Source: Melghiribacillus thermohalophilus
GTDB lineage: Bacteria > Bacillota > Bacilli > Bacillales > Alkalibacillaceae
Direction: 5' to 3'
DNA: 64,000 nucleotides
NCBI RefSeq assembly: GCF_004342905.1
Contig: NZ_SMAN01000010.1
Span: 1-64,000, forward strand
This document shows, one piece after another, positions 54,094 through 63,501 of the stretch (the first letter of the stretch is position 1; every line of letters begins with the position of its first letter). Made by a program: the position numbers and the translations under genes. Below the pieces are notes generated by a model. That model saw only the letters and a program-made list of their open reading frames with translations, was not told the DNA's origin and searched no databases.

Positions 54094-54798
54094 TTGAACA
54101 AACAGGAATTATTTCAGCGGATAAAAGGATCATTGATTGTTTCATGCCAGGCCCTGGAAGGGGAGCCATTACATGGATCGGATACGATGGCCAAAATGGC
54201 ACTCGCTGCAGAAATCGGCGGCGCTGCAGGTCTTCGTGCCAATGGCTGTGAAGATATTAAGGAAATTCAGAAAGTAACGAAACTGCCCATTATCGGTCTG
54301 ATCAAGCAAGTTTATCCAGACAGTGATGTATACATTACCCCAACAAAAAAGGAAATTGATCAATTAATTCATGCAGACATCGAAATGTTAGCACTGGACT
54401 GTACGGACAGATATCGTCCTGGCGGTGAAAAAGTTGAAGAACTGGTCCAGTACGCTAAGGAAAGAGGCCAGACGGTTATGGCTGATGTATCGACTTATGA
54501 GGAAGGACTTAAGGCCGAAAGACTTGGGTTTGATTGTGTTTCAACGACTTTATCTGGCTATACTTCTTATTCCGTACAAAATAGTGAACCAGATTTTGAA
54601 CTTGTCAGAAGGCTTGGCAGCGAGTTGAACATTCCTGTCATTGCTGAAGGGAAAATTCGCACTCCGGAACAGGCCAGAGAGGCATTGAGGCTGGGAGCCC
54701 ATGCGGTTGTTGTCGGATCAGCCATTACAAGGCCGCAGGAAATCACCAAAAGATTCGTGAAATATATAAATAGAGGTGATGAAAATGGAAGCAGGTAA
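54094..54798 (+). CDS. nanE: N-acetylmannosamine-6-phosphate 2-epimerase NanE
   Basis: A 234-residue TIM-barrel enzyme with the NanE pattern: VSCQALEGEPLHGSDTMAKM, GGAAGLRANG, the catalytic Lys71 in IIGLIKQ, MLALDCTDRYRP and VIAEGKIRTPEQA. It converts ManNAc-6-P to GlcNAc-6-P, the substrate of NagA at the operon end. The start is TTG behind GGTGGTG. Neither sialic acid lyase NanA nor a PTS is present, so the entry sugar is probably ManNAc or a ManNAc-containing glycan. Confidence 0.9.
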   Translation: MNKQELFQRIKGSLIVSCQALEGEPLHGSDTMAKMALAAEIGGAAGLRANGCEDIKEIQKVTKLPIIGLIKQVYPDSDVYITPTKKEIDQLIHADIEMLALDCTDRYRPGGEKVEELVQYAKERGQTVMADVSTYEEGLKAERLGFDCVSTTLSGYTSYSVQNSEPDFELVRRLGSELNIPVIAEGKIRTPEQAREALRLGAHAVVVGSAITRPQEITKRFVKYINRGDENGSR

Positions 54799-55630
54799 AA
54801 TCGGAGTGAAAGGAAGGTTGACAGGAGTTATAAATAGTTATTATCCTTCATTAACCAAATCTGAACAGAAAGTAGCAGAAATCGTTCTCGAAAAGATGGA
54901 TCAAGTCATGTATTTTTCAGTAACAGATCTAGCAGATGAAGCAGATGTTGGTGATACAACGGTTTTAAGATTTTGCAGAAAAATAGGATTCAAAGGCTAT
55001 CAGGAATTTAAGCTGGCCATTGCCAAGGATCTAGGAAGCCCGGAAGAAAATCATGAAACTGAGGAAGGTATGATCAAATCAATTGCTCTGAATAATGTGA
55101 AGGCCATTGAGGAAACCGTTGCATTAAACAGTGAGGATAAACTTGAAACGGCTCTAAATATGATGGAAAAGGCAAACTCTATTCTTTTTTTCGGAGTGGG
55201 TACATCTGGTTTAACTGCACTGGATGCTAAAAATCGTTTTTTGCGGATCGGAAAAAGAACAGAAGCTGTGATTGATTCTCATATTCAGGCGATGACAGCC
55301 GCAACTCTGGATAAAGATGATATTGTAGTCGGCATCAGTGTTTCCGGGAGTACCATGGACACGATTGATTCTTTGAAACTGGCAAAAGAAAGCGGGGCTT
55401 CCGTTATAGCCATAACCTACCATGCGCGTTCCCCTATTACTAAAGTTGCTGACTTAGTTCTTCTAAGCGGCGGAAAAGAGTCCCCTCTCGAGGGGGGATC
55501 CCTGGCGGCAAAAATTTCACAACTATTTATCATAGACTTGCTGTGTACCGGAATCGCCCTAAGAAATAAGGAACAATCTCTAAAATACAAGGAACTGACG
55601 GCCAGGGCAGTGATTAATAAAATCTACTAA
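54785..55630 (+). CDS. MurR/RpiR family regulator with SIS domain
   Basis: A 281-residue regulator: an N-terminal RpiR helix-turn-helix (YPSLTKSEQKVAEIVL, ADVGDTTVLRFCRKIGFKGYQEFK) and a C-terminal SIS sugar-phosphate-binding domain (FFGVGTSGLTALDAKNRF, VGISVSGSTMDTI). It probably senses an amino-sugar phosphate and controls this operon, as MurR does for MurNAc-6-P. AGAGGTGATG supports ATG 54785, which overlaps the nanE end by 14 bases. Confidence 0.87.
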   Translation: MEAGKIGVKGRLTGVINSYYPSLTKSEQKVAEIVLEKMDQVMYFSVTDLADEADVGDTTVLRFCRKIGFKGYQEFKLAIAKDLGSPEENHETEEGMIKSIALNNVKAIEETVALNSEDKLETALNMMEKANSILFFGVGTSGLTALDAKNRFLRIGKRTEAVIDSHIQAMTAATLDKDDIVVGISVSGSTMDTIDSLKLAKESGASVIAITYHARSPITKVADLVLLSGGKESPLEGGSLAAKISQLFIIDLLCTGIALRNKEQSLKYKELTARAVINKIY

Positions 55631-55642
55631 GCGGGTGACAAA

Positions 55643-56548
55643 ATGAATGTTTTAGGAATGGACATAGGCGGTACAGCTATAAAAGGTGCAGTCATAACGG
55701 AAACCATGGATAAACTGGATCAATTGGAAATTAAAGTAAAATCATCAGACGGAAGAGAACAGATACTCTCATCCTTATGTCTTATGATTAATAAACTGAC
55801 TGAGAAGCATGCTGCTGATGCTATTGGAATAGGGACGGCAGGACGGGTAAACCCTGAAACCGGTGAAGTGCTGTATGCAACAGATAATCTGAAAGGCTGG
55901 CAGGGAATCAATCTAAAAAGAGAAATTGGCACACGATATCATGTGCCGGTATTTGTTGAAAATGATGCAAATGCCGCTCTGATGGGAGAATTGTGGAAGA
56001 GGGCTAATTATGTTGAAAATACAGTAGTTATGCTGACACTTGGAACCGGTGTGGGCGGCGCCAATTGTATAAACGGAATGTTAGTCCATGGCCATCATTT
56101 TCACAGCGGTGAATGGGGTCACACAATCCTTGTACCGGGGGGAATAAAGTGTAATTGCGGATTGAATGGCTGTGTGGAACAGTACCTGTCCGGAAATGCC
56201 CTGATCAGAATGGCACGTCAAAATGGGTTAACGGCAGTTAGTCATGGAAAACAAGTTTTTGAACTGTATTCAGAGGGAGTCAGGGAAGCTGAGCAAACAG
56301 TTGAAGAATATCTGGAAAATTTATCTGTTTTCCTTGTTACGATTTCCAACGGACTTGACCCTGATTTAGTCATTATCGGTGGAGGAGTAGCTGAATCAAG
56401 TAAGATGTTCTGGGGCCTTTTGGAAGAGAAACTAAAAAGGTATAAAATTCCACTGCGGATAAAACCTGCTGAACTTGGCAATGAAGCTGGCATATATGGT
56501 GCCGCGAGGCTTGCCCTGGATTCTGTTCGGAAGGAGGGGGTACGGTGA
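55643..56548 (+). CDS. ROK family sugar kinase (putative ManNAc/GlcNAc kinase)
   Basis: A 301-residue ROK kinase with the phosphate loop GMDIGGTAIKGAV, the catalytic Asp region ENDANAALMGE, GTGVGGANCINGMLVHG, and the zinc motif CNCGLNGCVEQY (about residues 170-181). Its place between the RpiR regulator and permeases, after nanE, suggests it phosphorylates ManNAc for the epimerase. The permease GTG start overlaps its stop. Confidence 0.87.
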   Translation: MNVLGMDIGGTAIKGAVITETMDKLDQLEIKVKSSDGREQILSSLCLMINKLTEKHAADAIGIGTAGRVNPETGEVLYATDNLKGWQGINLKREIGTRYHVPVFVENDANAALMGELWKRANYVENTVVMLTLGTGVGGANCINGMLVHGHHFHSGEWGHTILVPGGIKCNCGLNGCVEQYLSGNALIRMARQNGLTAVSHGKQVFELYSEGVREAEQTVEEYLENLSVFLVTISNGLDPDLVIIGGGVAESSKMFWGLLEEKLKRYKIPLRIKPAELGNEAGIYGAARLALDSVRKEGVR

Positions 56549-57420
56549 AATTCAAGCCATGGACACCATTTTTGTTTTTGCTGCCCGGATGTATGATACT
56601 AGGAGCTTTTATTTTTTATCCGATGCTGCAGGCAATCTGGCTGAGTTTTACGGATTATAACATGATTGTTCCGGCCCCGAACTTTGTTGGAATGGAAAAC
56701 TATGAAGCATTGTTTCAAGATGATCTGTTCTGGAAAACCCTAACAAATACATTAATTTATTTAGTTTGCGTGGTTCCTGCTCTTGTCATTCTTCCTATTT
56801 TTCTGGCGATTTTAGTAAATCAGAAGCTAAAAGGAATCGGCTTTTTTCGTTCGGCTTATTATATTCCCGTTGTTACATCTTGGGTGGTGGCAGGGATCGC
56901 CTGGGAATGGGTGTATGCCGAAAACGGTGTAATGAATTTTTTGCTTCAAAGCATTGGGATCATCGATGATCCTGTACACTGGCTGACTTCCACAAATACG
57001 GCGCTGTTTGCTGTTATGGCCGTCACCGTATGGAAGGGGTTGGGATATTACATGGTTATTTATCTTGCAGGTTTGCAGGCTATCCCGGATGATTTGTATG
57101 AAGCAGCAACGATTGACGGTGCCAGCTGGTGGCAAAAAACCATCAGGATCACCATTCCGATGCTGACTCCATCCATAGTAATTGTGTCTGTAATGTCTTC
57201 CATAGCTGCCATGAAAGTATTTGAAGAAATTTATATCATGACGGGTGGAGGACCATTAAACAGCTCAAAGACACTTGTGTTTTTTATATATCAGGAGGCT
57301 TTTGACAAGCTGAACATGGGCTATGCAAGTGCAGCTGGTGTAGTGCTTTTCCTGATTACACTGGTTTTTTCAATTATAAATTTACTGATTGCACGAAAAA
57401 AAGAGCAATCTGTTGCCTGA
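56545..57420 (+). CDS. Sugar ABC transporter permease (MalF/UgpA type)
   Basis: A 291-residue permease with six TM helices and the EAA loop YEAATIDGASWWQKTIRITIP that docks the ATPase. GTG start behind AAGGAGGGGG, overlapping the kinase stop. It pairs with the next permease and the binding lipoprotein at the operon start. Confidence 0.9.
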   Translation: MKFKPWTPFLFLLPGCMILGAFIFYPMLQAIWLSFTDYNMIVPAPNFVGMENYEALFQDDLFWKTLTNTLIYLVCVVPALVILPIFLAILVNQKLKGIGFFRSAYYIPVVTSWVVAGIAWEWVYAENGVMNFLLQSIGIIDDPVHWLTSTNTALFAVMAVTVWKGLGYYMVIYLAGLQAIPDDLYEAATIDGASWWQKTIRITIPMLTPSIVIVSVMSSIAAMKVFEEIYIMTGGGPLNSSKTLVFFIYQEAFDKLNMGYASAAGVVLFLITLVFSIINLLIARKKEQSVA

Positions 57421-57432
57421 GGGGGGATTTAG

Positions 57433-58329
57433 TTGAAAACCCAGCATAATAAAATTGGAACAGAAACGCATACATCTGCCCAATTGTCATCGTTGCAGAA
57501 ATCTATTATAAAAGCCGGCAAAATCATAGTTAACTATGTTTTGTTGCTTTTGATTATGGCCATTATGGTGGGGCCTTTTGTCTGGTTATTTGCAACGGCT
57601 TTAAAATCGGGAAATGAAAATATTTTTGCTTATCCGCCAAAATTCATTCCGGAAAGTCCTACACTGAGTAACTTTCCAGCTGCCCTGGAAGCTTTTCCTT
57701 TTTGGCGATATTTAATGAATAGTGTTATAGTAGCTGTTTTTACAGTGTTATTGAATATTATTTTTTGTTCGATGGCAGCATACCCCCTGGCCAGAATGAA
57801 GTTCAGGGGAAAAAATGTTATTTTTATACTCATTCTTTCAACCATGATGATTCCGTTTCAGCTATTAATGATTCCTGTGTATATCTTAGCCCTAGATCTG
57901 GGGCTCAAAAACACATACGCCGGATTAATCCTCCCCCATGCAACCACTGCATTCGGAGTATTTTTAATGCGCCAGGCGTTTTTATCTGTTCCGCATGAAC
58001 TTGATGAATCTGCCAGAATGGATGGAGCAAACAGTTTCCAGATATTCTGGCGGGTACTGATGCCGCTGGTCAAACCTTCTATCGTAACGCTGGCTATTTT
58101 TACGTTTGTTATGGCATGGGGAGACTTTCTGTGGCCATTAATTGTCCTGGATGACCAGTCGATGTATACCCTTCCGCTCGGTCTTCAAAAATTGACGGGG
58201 CTGTTTTCATCCAATTGGAGAATTATTGCTGCAGGATCCATTCTGAGCGTCATCCCGATTATGACCATTTTTATCATTTTGCAACGCTACTTTATCTCTG
58301 GTGCAACAAAAGGCGCTATAAAAGGATAA
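57433..58329 (+). CDS. Sugar ABC transporter permease (MalG/UgpE type)
   Basis: A 298-residue permease with six TM helices and the EAA loop DESARMDGANSFQIFWRVLMP. It is of the MalG type, with a longer cytoplasmic N-terminus (about 30 residues). TTG start behind GGGGGGAT. A weak hairpin (AGCTGAT and ATCAGCT arms, 58346-58378) follows and may attenuate transcription into the DUF4127 gene. Confidence 0.9.
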   Translation: MKTQHNKIGTETHTSAQLSSLQKSIIKAGKIIVNYVLLLLIMAIMVGPFVWLFATALKSGNENIFAYPPKFIPESPTLSNFPAALEAFPFWRYLMNSVIVAVFTVLLNIIFCSMAAYPLARMKFRGKNVIFILILSTMMIPFQLLMIPVYILALDLGLKNTYAGLILPHATTAFGVFLMRQAFLSVPHELDESARMDGANSFQIFWRVLMPLVKPSIVTLAIFTFVMAWGDFLWPLIVLDDQSMYTLPLGLQKLTGLFSSNWRIIAAGSILSVIPIMTIFIILQRYFISGATKGAIKG

Positions 58330-58410
58330 CAAAGAGTTTTTTTATAGCTGATTTTGTATCAGTGAACAAGGATCAGCTTTAAACAGATCCGTATGAAAGA
58401 GGGGAACAAA

Positions 58411-59970
58411 ATGAAACGCAAGCTGGCGCTTATTCCGTTAGATGCGAGGCCAATCACACGTGAACTCCCGGGGCAAATCGCTGCAATCGCCGGGTGGGAA
58501 GTTTTGGTTCCAGACTGTGAACTACTTGGTTTCTTAAAAACACCCGGGAAAAGAGATGACATTCTAGAGTGGATCTCCTCTGTAGCTGATGAGGTAGATG
58601 GATTTATCGTATCCCTGGACATGATTGGCTATGGTGGACTTGTGCCATCACGCGTTATTGAAGATGATTTTTCATCTGTCTGGAATAGAATTGAAAAGGT
58701 ACTGGCAATAAAACGGCGATACCCTGAAAAAAAGATCTACGCATTCAGTTCCACTATGCGGATTTCCAACAGCTATGTAAATGAAGAGGAAAAGGACTAC
58801 TGGGACAGATATGGCAGGGAAATCTGGGAATACTCCTATCAGTATCACAGATATAAGAAAACTTCTTCTGAGGAAGCAAAGATAAGAGTTGAACAATTAA
58901 AAGACTTAATTCCTGATCATATTTTACTCGACTATCTTCAAACCCGCGAGCGAAATTTCAAGATTAATAAAAAACTATTGGATAAAGTTGAGGAAATGGA
59001 TATCGATCTTTTAATTTTTCCGCAGGATGATACGTCCGAATATGGCCTAAATATTATGGAACAGGAATTTCTGTCAGCTGAAATTGAAAAGAAAAGGCTT
59101 TTTCATAAGGTTTTGATTTACCCCGGGGCGGATGAAGTGGCGACCATGTTAACAGCCAGATCCATCATGGAAATAGAACAAGTGTCCCCTCCGGTTTTTT
59201 ATGCATTTTTTTCTGGTGAAGCAGGAAAATTAAAGCCTGCACTATATGAAGATCGCCCCATCTATGAATCAGTAAAAGGTCAAATCTATGCTTCCGGAAG
59301 TTTTCTATCCGACACAGCAGGGGAGGCCGACCTGATTCTTGCCGTCAATGTTCCCGGTGAGAGGCAGGGTGACCTAGCACTGCAGGCAGATCTGGAATAT
59401 GCAGATACCAGCGGTCGCAACTTGGGCGAGTGGATACGAAAAATCCGTTTTTTTCAGAGAAAGGATTATCCTGTAGCTATAGCTGATCTGGCCTATGCCA
59501 ATGGTGCCGATCCGGCTATGATTTCCCGTGTACTGGCAGAAAAAGATTTATTAAATTATCTTATCGGTTTTGCTGCATGGAATACAGCAGGCAATACAAT
59601 TGGAACAGTTGTGGCACAGGCTTCGATGGTTTACCTGAGGAAAAAACAGGGGTTAGATCTAATGTGCAAACCTCTTAAGGAACAAATTCTGCTCAGGATT
59701 CTCGAGGATTATTTGTACCAAACCGTTGTGAGAGATGAAGTTCGCCAGTGTTTAGATGAAGCCAAAGTAGATACATCAGCCCTTGAAGCATATGCGATAG
59801 AATGCTTTCTGGACAAATTCAGCCATTTTATAAAGGAACCTTCAATTCAGAAATTGATTCATAACAACAGGGTTATTCCTCAGGAGATTTTCCTTCCGTG
59901 GAAACGGACATTTGAAATGGGCATTCGAATTCTGCTGATTGAAAATTCAGAGGTTAACGGAAAAGATTGA
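58411..59970 (+). CDS. DUF4127 family protein
   Basis: A 519-residue cytoplasmic protein with the DUF4127 N-terminus IPLDARPITRELPGQIA, then VSLDMIGYGGLVPSR and FPQDDTSEYGLNIMEQ, conserved acidic and Arg-containing segments. No function is established for the family. In this operon it sits between sugar permeases and an FAD oxidoreductase, so it probably processes the imported amino-sugar glycan or its modification. GAGGGGAAC sets ATG 58411. No signal peptide or TM helix is present. Confidence 0.8.
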   Translation: MKRKLALIPLDARPITRELPGQIAAIAGWEVLVPDCELLGFLKTPGKRDDILEWISSVADEVDGFIVSLDMIGYGGLVPSRVIEDDFSSVWNRIEKVLAIKRRYPEKKIYAFSSTMRISNSYVNEEEKDYWDRYGREIWEYSYQYHRYKKTSSEEAKIRVEQLKDLIPDHILLDYLQTRERNFKINKKLLDKVEEMDIDLLIFPQDDTSEYGLNIMEQEFLSAEIEKKRLFHKVLIYPGADEVATMLTARSIMEIEQVSPPVFYAFFSGEAGKLKPALYEDRPIYESVKGQIYASGSFLSDTAGEADLILAVNVPGERQGDLALQADLEYADTSGRNLGEWIRKIRFFQRKDYPVAIADLAYANGADPAMISRVLAEKDLLNYLIGFAAWNTAGNTIGTVVAQASMVYLRKKQGLDLMCKPLKEQILLRILEDYLYQTVVRDEVRQCLDEAKVDTSALEAYAIECFLDKFSHFIKEPSIQKLIHNNRVIPQEIFLPWKRTFEMGIRILLIENSEVNGKD

Positions 59971-59982
59971 GGAGGTGAGAGC

Positions 59983-61554
59983 ATGGAGGAGATTACCCGG
60001 GATATTGTTATACTGGGTGGGGGAATTGGGGGAACCATTGCCGCCCTTTCCGCAGCCAAAATGGGGAAAAAAGTCGTTTTGACTGAAGAAACGGACTGGA
60101 TTGGAGGTCAGTTGACTGCTCAGGCTGTACCCCCTGATGAACATAAGTGGATTGAAGAGTTTGGCTGCACCCGTACATACCGTGAATTTCGGAACAGTAT
60201 CAGGGACTTTTACCTTCAACATTATCCCGTGTCTGAATCAGTAAAGGAACACAAACAATTAAACCCCGGAAATGCATGGGTCACCCGAATTGCTCATGAA
60301 CCACTTGTATCTTTGCACGTCCTGAATCATATGCTGACCCCATATATCAGCAGCGGTATGATAATACTTTTGCTTTGCACAAAACCAGTCAAAGCGCAAT
60401 TAAAAGGAAATGGAGATTTTATCGATTATGTCCTGGTTGAACATCTGTCATCGGGAGAATGGACAAAGCTTAACGGCAAGTTTTTCATAGATGCAACGGA
60501 GTGCGGTGATCTTCTTCCTCTTGTTCATGCTGAATATGTCATGGGGGCAGAGGCAAAATCAGAGACAGAAGAGCCCCATGCTAGAGATGACGGCCCTTTG
60601 CCCCTGGATATGCAGCCGATCACACATGTAGCTGCAGTAGATTATATAGAAGACGGCAATTACACGATTGAAAAACCGGAACAATATGAGTTCTGGCGTC
60701 ACTACAGACCAGAATTTTTCAGTCACAATCAATTAAGCTGGTACGGTCCTGATGCAGAAACCGGGAAAGCCAAGAGATTTTCTATGTTTCCCGGAGAGGG
60801 TATTTCTCTTTGGGATTACCGAAGAATTATTGATTCTTCTTTATTCAAAACAGGGTTTTATGAGGGGGATATCACTTTAATAAACTGGCCCCAGAATGAT
60901 TATATGCTTGGTCCTATTTACGGGGTGTCCGAAGAAGAAAGAAAAAAACATCTTGAAGGTGCACGCCAGTTGACACTTTCGCTTATTTACTGGCTACAGA
61001 CAGAAGCCCCGAGACCTGATGGAGGAAGAGGTTATCCCGGAATACGGCTTCGGGGAGATGTTGTAGGAACCAGAGATGGTCTAGCCAAGCATCCGTATAT
61101 ACGGGAATCACGAAGAATAAAAGCTTTGACAACTGTAAAAGAGCAGGATATTAATGCAGAACTAAGGGAAGGGATGAAAAGGTGGCATAATTCTGTGGGT
61201 ATAGGTGCTTACCGTATTGACCTGCATCCTACTACCCTGACTCATCAGCTGTTTTATGCACCCAGTTATCCCTTTGAAATTCCTCTAGGCAGCTTAATTC
61301 CGGTAAGAATGAAGAATTTGATTGCTGCAGGAAAAAATATAGGGTCTACCCATATCACCAATGGTTGCTTTCGTGTCCATCCTGTCGAATGGAATATCGG
61401 AGAATCAGCAGGATTTCTGGCAGCCTTTTGTGCAGAATATACATTGATTCCTTTTGACATCAATTATGATACAGAAAAATTAAAAGACTTTCAGGCTCTC
61501 CTGATAAAACAAGGGATCGAACTGCACTGGCCTGATAAGGTTGATATTCTTTAA
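59983..61554 (+). CDS. FAD-dependent oxidoreductase (PF12831 type)
   Basis: A 523-residue flavoprotein with the N-terminal FAD motif IVILGGGIGGTIAALSAAKMG and TDWIGGQLTAQ, and a C-terminal LIAAGKNIGSTHITNGCFRVH that closes the cofactor site. PF12831 enzymes are found in carbohydrate loci, but their substrates are mostly unknown. It begins 12 bases after the DUF4127 stop behind GGAGGTGAGAG and the two are probably partners. Oxidation of a sugar hydroxyl to a keto group is a reasonable guess. Confidence 0.8.
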   Translation: MEEITRDIVILGGGIGGTIAALSAAKMGKKVVLTEETDWIGGQLTAQAVPPDEHKWIEEFGCTRTYREFRNSIRDFYLQHYPVSESVKEHKQLNPGNAWVTRIAHEPLVSLHVLNHMLTPYISSGMIILLLCTKPVKAQLKGNGDFIDYVLVEHLSSGEWTKLNGKFFIDATECGDLLPLVHAEYVMGAEAKSETEEPHARDDGPLPLDMQPITHVAAVDYIEDGNYTIEKPEQYEFWRHYRPEFFSHNQLSWYGPDAETGKAKRFSMFPGEGISLWDYRRIIDSSLFKTGFYEGDITLINWPQNDYMLGPIYGVSEEERKKHLEGARQLTLSLIYWLQTEAPRPDGGRGYPGIRLRGDVVGTRDGLAKHPYIRESRRIKALTTVKEQDINAELREGMKRWHNSVGIGAYRIDLHPTTLTHQLFYAPSYPFEIPLGSLIPVRMKNLIAAGKNIGSTHITNGCFRVHPVEWNIGESAGFLAAFCAEYTLIPFDINYDTEKLKDFQALLIKQGIELHWPDKVDIL

Positions 61555-61567
61555 AGGAGTTTGTAGA

Positions 61568-62743
61568 ATGAACAGATCACTCATTCTGAAAGGCGGAACG
61601 ATTTACGAGGAGCATCATGAAATCCAAAACGGTTATATCCTGATCGATCAAGGTAAAATTGCTGATATTGGATTTTGCAGGGAACTGCCGTCGGGTGACT
61701 TTCAGATCATTGAGTTATCTGAAAACTTATCGGTAGTACCGGGGTTCATCGATCTCCATATTCATGGAGCGGGCGGAGCGGATACCATGGACGCCACTCC
61801 GGAAGCTCTGAATACGATTGCATCTATATTGCCCAAAGAGGGAACTACAAGCTTTCTGGCAACTACGATTACACAATCTGAGGATGCCATTAATCGGGCA
61901 CTTTTAAATGCAGGTGAATTTATGAAAAAGCAGCCCGAAGGACAGGCAGAAGTACTTGGCGTGCATCTGGAAGGTCCATTTATATCACGAAAGAGGGCCG
62001 GTGCACAGCCTGAATCCCATATTACAATGCCGGATGTCTCTCTATTTCAAAAATATCAGAAAAAAGCCCAAAACTCCATTCGCCTGGTTACCCTTGCCCC
62101 TGAAGAGAATGGGGGGCTGGAACTGGTCAAGTTTCTTTCGGAAGCAGGCGTGGTCCCTTCCGTTGGTCATTCCGATGCTACATATGACAAGATTGTTCAA
62201 GCCATTCAGGCAGGAGCGAACCATTCAACGCATTTGTTTAATCAAATGCGGGGACTGCATCACCGGGAACCTGGAGTAGTCGGTGCCGCCATGATTCATT
62301 CCGAAATGAAAGTTGAGCTGATCGCCGATGGTATCCATACAAGACCTGAAATTCTGGAATTTGTGTACAAAAATAAAGGGAAAGAAGGAATCATTTTAAT
62401 AACGGATGCGATTCGGGCTAAATACCTGAAAACCGGAACTTATGACCTGGGAGGACAGAATGTGACGGTGGACGGACATAGAGCCCGTCTTAAGGATGGA
62501 ACGCTGGCAGGCAGCATTTTAAAAATGAATGAATCCTTCAAAAATATGATGACCTTCACATCTGCAGAAATTAAGGATGTCATTCAAATGGCCGCGGAAA
62601 ACCCGGCCAGACAGCTGAATATTTTTGATCGGAAAGGAAGCCTTGCCTCCGGAAAGGATGCAGATGTAACGGTACTGGATGAAAACTGTAATGTCGTTCT
62701 CACGATTTGCCGTGGACATATTGCCTGGGAGGTGAAAGAGTGA
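61568..62743 (+). CDS. nagA: N-acetylglucosamine-6-phosphate deacetylase NagA
   Basis: A 391-residue amidohydrolase with the NagA pattern: PGFIDLHIHGAGGADTMDA, LGVHLEGPFIS (metal Glu), SVGHSDATY (metal His) and ANHSTHLFNQM, plus the catalytic Asp in LITDAIR. It deacetylates GlcNAc-6-P to GlcN-6-P. AAAGGAGT sets ATG 61568. The stop overlaps nagB by four bases. Confidence 0.92.
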   Translation: MNRSLILKGGTIYEEHHEIQNGYILIDQGKIADIGFCRELPSGDFQIIELSENLSVVPGFIDLHIHGAGGADTMDATPEALNTIASILPKEGTTSFLATTITQSEDAINRALLNAGEFMKKQPEGQAEVLGVHLEGPFISRKRAGAQPESHITMPDVSLFQKYQKKAQNSIRLVTLAPEENGGLELVKFLSEAGVVPSVGHSDATYDKIVQAIQAGANHSTHLFNQMRGLHHREPGVVGAAMIHSEMKVELIADGIHTRPEILEFVYKNKGKEGIILITDAIRAKYLKTGTYDLGGQNVTVDGHRARLKDGTLAGSILKMNESFKNMMTFTSAEIKDVIQMAAENPARQLNIFDRKGSLASGKDADVTVLDENCNVVLTICRGHIAWEVKE

Positions 62744-63501
62744 TCCGATTAATCCGTTCAAAAGATTACGATCATTTAAGCCAAATAGCAGCAAAGAAAA
62801 TAATTGAGCAAGTCAAACATAACCCGCATGCCGTTTTGGGTCTGGCTACCGGCAGCACTCCCCTTGGAACGTATCGTCTTTTAATTGAGGATCATCAGAA
62901 AAACGAAACATCTTATTATCATGTTCAAACCGTCAATTTGGATGAATATGTCGGACTTCCTTCCGATCATCCTGCAAGTTTTCACGCATTCATGAAGAAA
63001 AATTTATTCAATCTGATTGATTTAAAAGAAGAAAATATCCACCTTCCAAATGGCAACGCTAAAGATCTGGATCATGAATGTGAAAAGTATGAAAAGCTTA
63101 TAGAGGATTTAGGAGGAATTGATCTTCAACTTCTGGGAATTGGAAGAAATGGTCATATTGGATTTAATGAACCTGGAACCCCTTTTTCCAGCAAAACCCA
63201 CGTTGTTCAATTGTCGCCTTCAACACGAAGAGCTAACGCCTGTTTTTTCCAATCCCCTTCTGAGGTCCCTGAAAATGCCATTACTATGGGTATCAATACC
63301 ATTATGCAAAGCAGAGAAATACTGTTACTGGCATCAGGTGTCGAAAAAGCGCCTGTTATGAGGCAGCTAATGGAGAAATCCATTTCTATTGACCTCCCTG
63401 CCTCCGTTCTTCATAGACATTCTAATGTTACTGTAATTGCAGATGAAGAAGCGCTGAGTAGTTGTGGGGAAAAATTGAGAAATACCAATTTTATCATTTA
63501 A
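62740..63501 (+). CDS. nagB: Glucosamine-6-phosphate deaminase NagB
   Basis: A 253-residue enzyme with GLATGSTPLGTYRLLI, TVNLDEYVGLPSDHPASFHAF (catalytic Asp), and LLGIGRNGHIGFNEPG (catalytic His/Asp region). It converts GlcN-6-P to fructose-6-P and ammonia, ending the pathway in glycolysis. The start is GTG 62740 behind GGGAGGTG, overlapping the nagA stop. It is the last gene of the operon. Confidence 0.92.
   Translation: MIRLIRSKDYDHLSQIAAKKIIEQVKHNPHAVLGLATGSTPLGTYRLLIEDHQKNETSYYHVQTVNLDEYVGLPSDHPASFHAFMKKNLFNLIDLKEENIHLPNGNAKDLDHECEKYEKLIEDLGGIDLQLLGIGRNGHIGFNEPGTPFSSKTHVVQLSPSTRRANACFFQSPSEVPENAITMGINTIMQSREILLLASGVEKAPVMRQLMEKSISIDLPASVLHRHSNVTVIADEEALSSCGEKLRNTNFII

Noticed and set aside
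54094..63501. Sialic acid (nan) operon
   Set aside because: NanE is present, but no NanA lyase or NanK-NanA pairing and no sialidase were found, so sialic acid is not supported as the substrate.
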